A stretch of DNA of 64,000 nt, from contig NZ_JAAXPO010000001.1 of NCBI RefSeq assembly GCF_012396485.1, positions 62,001-126,000 of the forward strand, in the 5' to 3' direction. Made by a program: the position numbers and the translations under genes. This document shows positions 57,006 through 64,000 of this stretch, piece after piece. The notes beneath the pieces are model-generated. The model searched no databases. It was not told where the DNA came from and was given only the letters and a program-made list of their open reading frames with translations. Source of the DNA: Leuconostoc holzapfelii (lineage in GTDB: Bacteria > Bacillota > Bacilli > Lactobacillales > Lactobacillaceae). Position 1 is the first letter of the stretch; every line of letters starts with the position of its first letter.

Positions 57006-57809
57006 TTATGCTAACCGTTCTTCTGGTTGATAGGCAATCGGTAACCATTCTAGGACCCGTTCGATTTGCTTATCCCAATAATACCAATCATGCGTCCCAG
57101 GACTCGTTTCAAACGTTAAATCATAGCCCAATGCTGCAATTTGCGGTAACGTTGTCAAATTATTTTGATATAAATAATCTTGTTCACCGATCCAGGCATA
57201 CAACTTTGGTAGGTGTTTTTGTGATGCGACTTGCTGCTTCGCTAAGGTGATGACGTCATTTTTGGACCCTAATACTTGTGACATCTCCCCAAAAATTCCT
57301 TCCCAATAGGCGTCATTTTGCCACGTCGTGCGATTAGGAAAGTTTGGGTCGCCCATTAGCGCACCTGACAATGAGGCCGCATAGCTAAATTGATCATTGC
57401 TAAACGCCATTTTAAAGGCCCCGTACCCGCCCATAGACAGTCCGGCCACAAAGTTTTTTTCACGCTTTTGAGATATTTGTGGAAAAAGTGTTGCCACCTT
57501 TTTAGGCAGCTCATCTAATAACGCATCCAAATACGCCATGCCATAAGTTGTATTGGTATACCATGCAAGATCTGTTGAAGGCATGACAATAGCAATTGGT
57601 GTTTGACGGACAAGCCGTTCAATACTTGTGCGCCGAGACCAAACGTCCTGATCGCCCGACATCCCGTGTAACAAGTACAGGACCGGAATATCTTGTAAGT
57701 CAGCGGCCGTCCATGCAGGCATATGATCCGATAATTCAGGCAAAATCACCTGCATCATCCGGTCCATTCCCAAAACCTGTGAGTAATAATTTACTGCCAA
57801 TCGTGCCAT
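57006..57809 (-). CDS. Alpha/beta hydrolase, tributyrin esterase (EstA/esterase D) family
   Basis: A 267-residue esterase without a signal peptide. Features are the oxyanion region LYLLHGMSGDQDVW, the nucleophile Ser125 in GLSMGGYGAFK, and a late GTHDWYYWD with the catalytic His. The pattern fits lactic-acid-bacterial EstA, which cleaves short-chain acyl esters; the natural substrate is unknown. AGGTGG precedes the ATG. It lies between fhs and purB without an obvious metabolic link, and fhs ends in a terminator just upstream. Confidence 0.88.
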   Translation of the reverse strand: MARLAVNYYSQVLGMDRMMQVILPELSDHMPAWTAADLQDIPVLYLLHGMSGDQDVWSRRTSIERLVRQTPIAIVMPSTDLAWYTNTTYGMAYLDALLDELPKKVATLFPQISQKREKNFVAGLSMGGYGAFKMAFSNDQFSYAASLSGALMGDPNFPNRTTWQNDAYWEGIFGEMSQVLGSKNDVITLAKQQVASQKHLPKLYAWIGEQDYLYQNNLTTLPQIAALGYDLTFETSPGTHDWYYWDKQIERVLEWLPIAYQPEERLA

Positions 57810-57840
57810 TGTTATCCACCTTTCTGTGTGTCATTGCACA

Positions 57841-57870
57841 AAAAACGTTAACCGACAAGTTAACGTTTTT
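57841..57870 (-). terminator. Terminator of fhs
   Basis: A 12-base arm pair (57841-57852 with 57859-57870, core ACGTTAAC) ends in T5-6 on the minus strand. It begins 5 bases after the fhs stop. Confidence 0.85.
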
Positions 57871-57874
57871 TTGT

Positions 57875-59539
57875 TTAGAATAAACCAGTAATTTTACCAT
57901 CAGCATCAATATCCATATCAAATGCTGCCGGATGCTTCGGCAAGCCTGGCATAGTGAGCACCGTCCCGGTCAACGCAACTAAGAAACCAGCCCCTAATTT
58001 TGGAACAAATTCACGCACATGAATGACAAAATCCTTCGGCGCACCGAGCTTTTTTGGATCATCCGAAAATGAATATTGTGTTTTGGCCATGATGATAGGC
58101 AACTTATCCCAACCGCGCGTTTTAAATTCAGCCAGTTGTTTTTGCGCAGTCGGTGATAGCTCCACCCCCGCGCCGCCATAGATTGTCGTCACAATCGCAT
58201 TGAGCTTATCAATTGCTTCGTCCGTTGGCTGATATAACGGCGTAAAATCTGATTCTTGATCCGCTAATTCAATGACTGCAGCCGCCAACGCTTCAGCCCC
58301 CGCACCACCTTTTGCCCAAACTTCTGTGGTGTAAGCTGTCGCACCAAATTGCTCAGTATAAGCTTTAATCAGCTGCAATTCAGCTGGCGTATCTGCTGTG
58401 AATCGATTGATGGCAACTACGACTGGCACGCCGTAGCGCCCCATGGCTGTTAAATGCTGCCCTAAATTTTCCAGACCAGCCGCCAATGCCGATAGATTTT
58501 CCGTATCCAAATCAGCTAAAGCGACACCACCGTGGTGCTTTAACGCCCGAATGGTTGCCACGACCACAATCGTATCTGGCGTTTTTTCAAGCAGTGGCAC
58601 TTTCACATCTAAGAACTTCTCACCACCAAGATCAGCCCCAAATCCACCTTCCGTCACCGCATAATCAGCTAATTGGAGTGCCGTTTTCGTTGCCAAAATG
58701 GAATTGGTCCCCTGCGCAATATTAGCAAACGGCCCGCCATGAATGATAGCCGGTGTGTGGGCTAAGGTTTGCACCAAGTTGGGTTTGATTGCATCCTTGA
58801 GTAATACGGCAATCGCGCCGGCAATGCCAAGATCTTGCACCGTGACTGGCTGCTTGTCGTAGGTATACCCGACAACAATGCGCGCAACACGCGCTTTAAG
58901 ATCCATTAGATCTGTGGATAAGGTCAAAATTGCCATCAATTCTGAGGCCACCGTGATGTCAAAACCATCTTCGCGTGGGACCCCTGATGTTGGGCCACCC
59001 AGACCAATTGTGACGTGTCGTAACGCACGATCATTAATATCAAGTACCCGTTTCCAAATAATCCGACGCGGATCAATTTGCAATGGATTCCCTTGTTGTA
59101 AACTGTTATCCAAGACTGCCGCAATGGTATCATGCGCTGACGTTAACGCGTGAAAGTCACCAGTAAAATGCAGGTTGATATCTGCCATGGGTACCACTTG
59201 GGCCATACCGCCACCCGTAGCACCACCTTTCATTCCCATAACTGGGCCAAGTGAAGGCTCGCGCAAAGCAATCATTGTTTTTTTACCAGCTAAAGTCAAG
59301 GCATCTGCTAGGCCGACAGTGACCGTTGATTTGCCTTCGCCAGCTGGCGTTGGATTAATTGAAGTCACTAAAATCAGCTTACCCAAAGTCTGCTTGCGAG
59401 CGACCGAAGCATCAAGCTTGATTTTAGCTTTATCAAAACCATAGGGTTCAATTTCTTGGGGTTGTAACCCAGCGGCCGCAGCAATTTCTGTAATCGGTGT
59501 GATTTGCGCAGCTTGAGCAATTTCAATATCAGTTTGCAT
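57875..59539 (-). CDS. fhs: Formate-tetrahydrofolate ligase
   Basis: Makes 10-formyl-THF from formate, ATP and THF, the one-carbon donor for PurN and PurH. It is 554 residues with the P-loop [33 protein letters not shown] and the LHFTGDFHA segment of the family. GAGAGG lies ahead of the ATG. It follows purD by 35 bases, which fits joint control. Confidence 0.97.
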   Translation of the reverse strand: MQTDIEIAQAAQITPITEIAAAAGLQPQEIEPYGFDKAKIKLDASVARKQTLGKLILVTSINPTPAGEGKSTVTVGLADALTLAGKKTMIALREPSLGPVMGMKGGATGGGMAQVVPMADINLHFTGDFHALTSAHDTIAAVLDNSLQQGNPLQIDPRRIIWKRVLDINDRALRHVTIGLGGPTSGVPREDGFDITVASELMAILTLSTDLMDLKARVARIVVGYTYDKQPVTVQDLGIAGAIAVLLKDAIKPNLVQTLAHTPAIIHGGPFANIAQGTNSILATKTALQLADYAVTEGGFGADLGGEKFLDVKVPLLEKTPDTIVVVATIRALKHHGGVALADLDTENLSALAAGLENLGQHLTAMGRYGVPVVVAINRFTADTPAELQLIKAYTEQFGATAYTTEVWAKGGAGAEALAAAVIELADQESDFTPLYQPTDEAIDKLNAIVTTIYGGAGVELSPTAQKQLAEFKTRGWDKLPIIMAKTQYSFSDDPKKLGAPKDFVIHVREFVPKLGAGFLVALTGTVLTMPGLPKHPAAFDMDIDADGKITGLF

Positions 59540-59574
59540 AGGTTCCTCTCTTCAAAACGTCTGGTTAGCAACGC

Positions 59575-60834
59575 TTAATCTTTAGATTCGGCTTCATGTT
59601 GCACAGCCTGATAAGCAATATCATGACGATATTGTAAATCAGTTGGCAAGTGGTCAATTTTTTCATAAACAGCAGCTTGCGCCGCTGTCGCATTTGGCGC
59701 ATAGGCCACAACAGTTGCCACACGTCCACCACTCGCTAAACCTGCTTTAACGCCAGCATAGTTAATCGCTAGTGGTGCGATCTCACTGGTTGATGGCACA
59801 CTGGCCCCTTTTTCCGGTGCTTCTGGATAGCCGGCAGCCGCCAACACAACGCCAATATAGACATCGTCAGTTTGCCATTCTGGCACGACTGCCTGACCTT
59901 GTAATAGGTCATTAATCAACTGGTAGAAATCTCCCGTATATTGGGGCAAAACAACTTGAGCTTCAGGATCACCAAAGCGAACATTAAATTCAATCACTTT
60001 TGGCCCATCGGCCGTTAACATCACCCCAGTATATAATACGCCAGTAAACGGTGTCCCCTCTTTTGCCATGGCGGCAATCGTTGGCATAACGAGCGTGTCA
60101 ATGGCTTGTTGGCGGACTTCGTCAGATAACCAACGGACAGGACTATACGCCCCCATGCCACCAGTATTTGGGCCTTTATCATGATCAAACCGCCGCTTAT
60201 GGTCTTGTGCCAATGGGGCATGGGTCACCACACCATCTTGGCCAACCAATGAAAAGATGGAAAATTCGACGCCTGCAAGATAGCTTTCAATCACGAGTTT
60301 CGCTTGCGGTTGACGTGTGTAAAGCGCTGTGAGATAAGTGGTCACGTCTTCGGCTGACGTGATAATCGTCACCCCTTTGCCCAAAGCCAAACCATCTAAC
60401 TTAAAAACAATTGGTAAGCCAAATTCAGTAACAGCCGCCGCAGCGGCCTCAGCACTCGTCACGGTACGTGATTGTGCCGTTGGAATCTGGTACTGGTCTA
60501 AAATTCGCTTTGTAAACGATTTTGACCCTTCCAATTGTGCGGCAACTTTTGTAGGCCCAAAAATTTGCAATCCTGCTGCTCGGAATACATCAACTACACC
60601 CAGCGTTAAAGGTTCTTCATTGCCAACAAATGTTAAATCAACCGCCTCATTGACAGCCAACGCGCGAAGGCCATCAAGGTCAGTGACGGCAACAGCGGCA
60701 CGTTGTAAACCAGTATCGGTCATCCCATCATTACCTGGGGCGACAATGACTTGTTCAACTTGTTCACTACGTAAAAATGCCTGTGCTAAAGCGTGTTCAC
60801 GTGCACCCGAACCAATTACTAATACTTTTTTCAT
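59575..60834 (-). CDS. purD: Phosphoribosylamine-glycine ligase
   Basis: Second step of purine synthesis (GAR synthetase), an ATP-grasp enzyme of 419 residues. Features are VIGSGAREHALA, GNDGMTDTGL, FKLDGLALGKGV, HKRRFDHDKGPNTGGMGAYSP and EFNVRFGDPEAQVVLP. GAGGA precedes the ATG. It is separated from purH by the Nudix gene and has its own regulatory region. Confidence 0.97.
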   Translation of the reverse strand: MKKVLVIGSGAREHALAQAFLRSEQVEQVIVAPGNDGMTDTGLQRAAVAVTDLDGLRALAVNEAVDLTFVGNEEPLTLGVVDVFRAAGLQIFGPTKVAAQLEGSKSFTKRILDQYQIPTAQSRTVTSAEAAAAAVTEFGLPIVFKLDGLALGKGVTIITSAEDVTTYLTALYTRQPQAKLVIESYLAGVEFSIFSLVGQDGVVTHAPLAQDHKRRFDHDKGPNTGGMGAYSPVRWLSDEVRQQAIDTLVMPTIAAMAKEGTPFTGVLYTGVMLTADGPKVIEFNVRFGDPEAQVVLPQYTGDFYQLINDLLQGQAVVPEWQTDDVYIGVVLAAAGYPEAPEKGASVPSTSEIAPLAINYAGVKAGLASGGRVATVVAYAPNATAAQAAVYEKIDHLPTDLQYRHDIAYQAVQHEAESKD

Positions 60835-60857
60835 GTTATCCTCTAAAATTACGGTTT

Positions 60858-60994
60858 ATTATCCTACGATATATTTAGTTTATCAGAAATGGCAGACCTT
60901 GTGTTCGTGTATAAATTATCTTTTTCTCACAAATATAAAATTCGTTCGTTATTCACGAACATTATTGTACTCAATTAGCAATAAAGCGAACGTT
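60858..60994 (-). promoter_or_regulatory. purD promoter region with clustered PurBox-like sites
   Basis: Minus-strand GATAAT (60863-60858) and CTGATA (60886-60881) with a 17-base spacer form a plausible promoter. Upstream lie four CGAAC-core sites. Two are read on the minus strand (60,902-60,912; 60,941-60,953) and two on the plus strand (60,951-60,963; 60,981-60,994). The middle pair forms an inverted arrangement. The pattern matches the sites ahead of purB, so shared control by PurR is likely. Confidence 0.6.
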
Positions 60995-61008
60995 TGGGAT
61001 GTATCCGC

Positions 61009-61470
61009 TTACAACCACGTTAACGTCCTCTCGCCGTCAACGCTAGGTCCCAATGCCAATTCATTTATTTCCTGGTTGTCAAAGACGGGCAACATTTCTT
61101 TAAACGTTGGGGGTAATGGCATAGCTTTTAGCGCTTCTCGGGTCGTCCAAAAAATTTGCCCTTCGCGCCCCGCTTTCAGCTCACCATGAAACTTTGTGGC
61201 CTTAAACAAAAAGACAATATACCGTTGCCCATTTTCTAACGGCCATTCTTTCAACCCGACTAATTGTGGCTGTTCAATTGTCAACCCTGTTTCTTCATAG
61301 GCTTCCCGAATCGCACTCGCCACAATGGTTTCATCTGCTTCGATATGCCCACCAGGAAAAGTGACCCCCGGCCAAGTCGGGTTTTGTCGGTCTTCGACCA
61401 AAATGTCGTGTGTTTGGGGATTTTCAATCATAATCATATTCGTTAATTCGATGGGCGTTGTTCTTGTCAT
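61009..61470 (-). CDS. Nudix hydrolase, MutT/MutX-like
   Basis: A 153-residue Nudix protein. The Nudix box is complete (GGHIEADETIVASAIREAYEETGL), and WPGVTFPGGH precedes it as in streptococcal MutX-type 8-oxo-dGTP diphosphatases. The exact substrate is not certain. The frame opens at 61,515, but the ATG at 61,470 follows AGGTAGGAAG. It stands between purH (which has a terminator) and purD. Confidence 0.88.
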   Translation of the reverse strand: MTRTTPIELTNMIMIENPQTHDILVEDRQNPTWPGVTFPGGHIEADETIVASAIREAYEETGLTIEQPQLVGLKEWPLENGQRYIVFLFKATKFHGELKAGREGQIFWTTREALKAMPLPPTFKEMLPVFDNQEINELALGPSVDGERTLTWL

Positions 61471-61499
61471 CTTCCTACCTCTTTTGGCATTATAACATA

Positions 61500-61520
61500 C
61501 AAAAAAACGCCCCAAAGGGC
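61500..61520 (-). terminator. Terminator of the purMNH segment
   Basis: CGCCC pairs with GGGCG around a 4-base loop and is followed by T7 on the minus strand, just after the purH stop. Confidence 0.85.
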
Positions 61521-61530
61521 GCTTAACAGT

Positions 61531-63057
61531 TTAATGCTTAAAGTGACGTGTGCCAGAGAAGACAAGCACAATGCCTAATTCATCAGCTTTGGCGATTGAG
61601 TCCTTATCCTTAATTGAACCACCAGGTTCAACAATCGCCTTGATGCCATGATCAGCGGCATATTGAACCGAATCATCCATTGGGAAGAAGGCATCTGAGG
61701 CCAAGACCGCTTCATCAAAGCCTGGCTTTGTTGCCGCTTTTTGAATGGCATAGACAACCGAATCAATCCGGTTTGGTTGTCCTGCACCCATCCCCAAAGT
61801 TTGGCCATCGCGCGCCACAATAATGGCGTTAGACTTCACATGCTTGACCACTTTTTGCGCAAAAATCATGGCCCGCAATTGTTCTGCTGTTGGTTGCGCT
61901 TTTGAAACGACCTCAAAATTTGTTTCAGCATCAGTATACAAATCGCGTTCTTGCACGACAACACCGCCCAAGACAGAAGTCACTTCTAACTTTTGTGGTA
62001 TTGTTGTGGTAAATGGTACCGTCAACAAACGCAAGTTCTTCTTGGCTGACAAAATTTCAAAGGCTTCCGGTGTAAAGCTTGGCGCAATGATGATTTCCAA
62101 GAAAATGGCATGCATCTTTTCAGCCGTTGCAGCATCAACTTCACGATTCAACGCCACAATACCACCAAAAATTGACACGTCATCCGCGGCAAATGCCTGG
62201 TCCCAGGCTGCTTCCAAAGTTGCCCCTTGCCCAATACCTGCTGGGTTCATGTGCTTCACCGTCACCACAGTTGTTTCTTCAAATTCGGCAATAATGCGCA
62301 TCGCTGCGTCAGCATCGCGAATATTGTTGTATGACAGTTGCTTACCGTGCAAAATATCGGCATTCAGCACGGAGTAAGCTTCTGGCAAGGCAGTCTTATA
62401 GGCTGCGGCCTTTTGGTGTGGGTTTTCACCATAACGCATATCGTCAAACTTTTCGTATGGCAAAGTGAGGTTATTGGGGAATTCTGTTGTCGTCAAATAA
62501 TCGGCAATCAACGCGTCATAGGCTGCTGTGTGTTGGAAAACCTTAGCGGCCAATGACTTACGGTAAGCAGCATCCACAGTGCCTGCTTGCAACTTGTCAA
62601 TCACAACATCATAATCAGCCGGATCAACAATTGGCAAAACGGCCGCAAAGTTCTTAGCAGCTGACCGCAACATTGATGGGCCACCAATGTCGATATTTTC
62701 AATGGCTTCGGCTTCTGTCACGCCGTCTTTTTGAATCGTTGACTTGAAAGGATACAAGTTCACGACCACCATATCAATTGGTTCGATGTCAAATTCACTT
62801 AACTTGGCCATATGTTCTGGCAAATCACGACGCGCAAGTAAGCCAGCATGAACACGTGGATGTAATGTTTTTACCCGACCATCTAACATTTCCGGGAAAT
62901 TCGTGACGTCATCAATGGCAATCACATCAAGTCCTGCTTCAGCAAGCACTTTATGCGTGCCGCCCGTTGAAATCAATTCATAGCCTAAAGCAACCAACTT
63001 TTCAGCAAATGGTACCAAACCACTTTTATCAGAAACACTGAGTAATGCACGTGTCAT
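61531..63057 (-). CDS. purH: Bifunctional AICAR formyltransferase / IMP cyclohydrolase
   Basis: Last two steps to IMP. The 508 residues comprise the cyclohydrolase domain (~1-195, [38 protein letters not shown]) and the formyltransferase domain ([24 protein letters not shown], ending [12 protein letters not shown]). The ATG overlaps the purN stop by 4 bases. Confidence 0.97.
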   Translation of the reverse strand: MTRALLSVSDKSGLVPFAEKLVALGYELISTGGTHKVLAEAGLDVIAIDDVTNFPEMLDGRVKTLHPRVHAGLLARRDLPEHMAKLSEFDIEPIDMVVVNLYPFKSTIQKDGVTEAEAIENIDIGGPSMLRSAAKNFAAVLPIVDPADYDVVIDKLQAGTVDAAYRKSLAAKVFQHTAAYDALIADYLTTTEFPNNLTLPYEKFDDMRYGENPHQKAAAYKTALPEAYSVLNADILHGKQLSYNNIRDADAAMRIIAEFEETTVVTVKHMNPAGIGQGATLEAAWDQAFAADDVSIFGGIVALNREVDAATAEKMHAIFLEIIIAPSFTPEAFEILSAKKNLRLLTVPFTTTIPQKLEVTSVLGGVVVQERDLYTDAETNFEVVSKAQPTAEQLRAMIFAQKVVKHVKSNAIIVARDGQTLGMGAGQPNRIDSVVYAIQKAATKPGFDEAVLASDAFFPMDDSVQYAADHGIKAIVEPGGSIKDKDSIAKADELGIVLVFSGTRHFKH

Positions 63058-63644
63058 TTTAAGAAAACTCCTTCGTTAAGTAACTGTTCTAAAGTATTGG
63101 GATATAAAACATGTTCAACATGATGGATTCGGGTTTCCAAATCCAACAACGTATCTTCTGGGTATCGTGGGACAGCTTGTTGGGCAATAATTTTGCCGGT
63201 ATCAATTCCGTTATCAACAAAATGGACCGTCACCCCAGTTGTCTCAACCCCTGCCTCAAACGCATCTAAAATGCTATGACGGCCAGGAAAGGCTGGCAAC
63301 ATGGCCGGATGCAAGTTGATAATCTTGCCTGCATACGCATCAATTAACTTGGGCGTTAAAATTCGCATATAACCAGCCAGTAAAATGCCATCGACATGAT
63401 CGTCGGCTAGTTGGTCTAAAATCGCCTGCTCAGCAGCTGGTTTAGCGTCATACGCAGAATATTTGATAAACGTCGCCGGTACACCAAATAGTTTAGCCAA
63501 ATTCAGGGCCCCAGCTGATGACTTATCCACGATCAAACGCACAATTTCAGCGTCTAATTGTCGTTGCAAGATCGCATCATACAGCGCTTGAAAATTGGTC
63601 CCCGTCCCCGAAGCAAAAACGGCTAAGCGAGCTTTTCTTACCAT
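63054..63644 (-). CDS. purN: Phosphoribosylglycinamide formyltransferase
   Basis: Third step of purine synthesis, folate-dependent GAR transformylase of 196 residues. Features are [25 protein letters not shown], the catalytic [12 protein letters not shown], and [16 protein letters not shown]. It overlaps purM by 7 bases at its start and purH by 4 at its end. Confidence 0.96.
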   Translation of the reverse strand: MVRKARLAVFASGTGTNFQALYDAILQRQLDAEIVRLIVDKSSAGALNLAKLFGVPATFIKYSAYDAKPAAEQAILDQLADDHVDGILLAGYMRILTPKLIDAYAGKIINLHPAMLPAFPGRHSILDAFEAGVETTGVTVHFVDNGIDTGKIIAQQAVPRYPEDTLLDLETRIHHVEHVLYPNTLEQLLNEGVFLK

Positions 63645-64000
63645 GGGGCGTCTCCTGAATAAACCACGCCTGCACCAGCATTGGGTACCATTTCACCAAT
63701 CACGTAAGCGGCTTGATCTTGTGTGGCCAATGCGGCCAACACGGCATCACGGTGCGCTGGTTTGACAATCAAAACCATCCCCAAACCATTGTTAAAGGTC
63801 AACAGCATGTCTTCAAGCGACAGTTGACCAGCGGCTTGTAACGTGTTAAAGATTGGCAAGATTGGCCATGAACCCCAATTGATTTGCGCCGAAAGCGTGG
63901 CATCATAAGCGCGTGGCAAGTTTTCAGTCAAACCGCCACCAGTGATGTGTGCCATCGCTTGCAGCAAACCACCCTCAACCAATGGCCAAACAGATTTTGC
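63638..64000 (-). CDS. purM: Phosphoribosylformylglycinamidine cyclo-ligase, C-terminal part
   Basis: The last 120 codons of PurM (AIR synthetase), continuing beyond the right edge. Family features are MAHITGGGLTENLPRAY, WPILPIFNTLQ and FNNGLGMVLIV. The frame is open to base 64,000. Its position ahead of purN and purH is the usual one. Confidence 0.95.
   Translation of the reverse strand, partial: AKSVWPLVEGGLLQAMAHITGGGLTENLPRAYDATLSAQINWGSWPILPIFNTLQAAGQLSLEDMLLTFNNGLGMVLIVKPAHRDAVLAALATQDQAAYVIGEMVPNAGAGVVYSGDAPW

Overview
The window looks like the chromosome of a low-to-mid GC Gram-positive lactic acid bacterium, most probably Lactobacillaceae of the Weissella/Leuconostoc group. The evidence is a PolC-type replicase, prokaryote-type ProS, a mevalonate-pathway gene set, Fhs, Shine-Dalgarno-led genes with frequent TTG/GTG starts, and LPxTG surface proteins with KxYKxGKxW signal peptides. 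Genus is an inference from gene style, not from a marker gene.

Positions 1-23,300 hold an accessory Sec (SecA2/SecY2) locus dedicated to serine-rich repeat adhesins. On the minus strand, in transcription order, it carries two adhesin genes (SRRP2 at 21,953-15,930 and SRRP1 at 15,672-10,267), then secY2-asp1-asp2-asp3-secA2-gtf3 as one tight operon leaving through the left edge. Two paralogous AraC-type regulators lie on the plus strand, one divergent from secY2 and one divergent from SRRP2. The transport genes and SRRP1 are intact. Four other genes each carry one disabling change: gtf3 (1-base frameshift), the first AraC gene (in-frame TGA), SRRP2 (in-frame TAG), and the second AraC gene (1-base frameshift). 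No comparable lesions were seen in the remaining ~40 kb, so this looks like recent decay, or possibly switching, of an adhesion locus.

Positions 23,300-51,650 are housekeeping genes, mostly on the minus strand. An operon of DUF1831-phosphatase-recD2-prs-GDSL-aldo/keto reductase is followed by a BMP-family binding protein, an rbsK-rsmF pair behind a possible leader peptide, and the uppS-cdsA-rseP-proS-polC-psiE operon (isoprenoid carrier, phospholipid, intramembrane protease, tRNA charging, replication). After these come glmS, a plus-strand adenine deaminase with an unknown partner, ftsK, a tRNA-Glu(UUC), trmL and an AI-2E family permease.

Positions 51,800-54,850 hold mvaD-mvaK2-fni on the plus strand: the lower mevalonate pathway without mevalonate kinase, feeding the undecaprenyl synthesis represented by uppS. 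Positions 54,846-64,000 are a purine block on the minus strand (purM-purN-purH, a Nudix gene, purD, fhs, an esterase, purB, hpt). Clusters of CGAAC-core PurBox-like sequences precede purD and purB. Fhs supplies 10-formyl-THF for PurN and PurH; prs supplies PRPP for the pathway and for Hpt.
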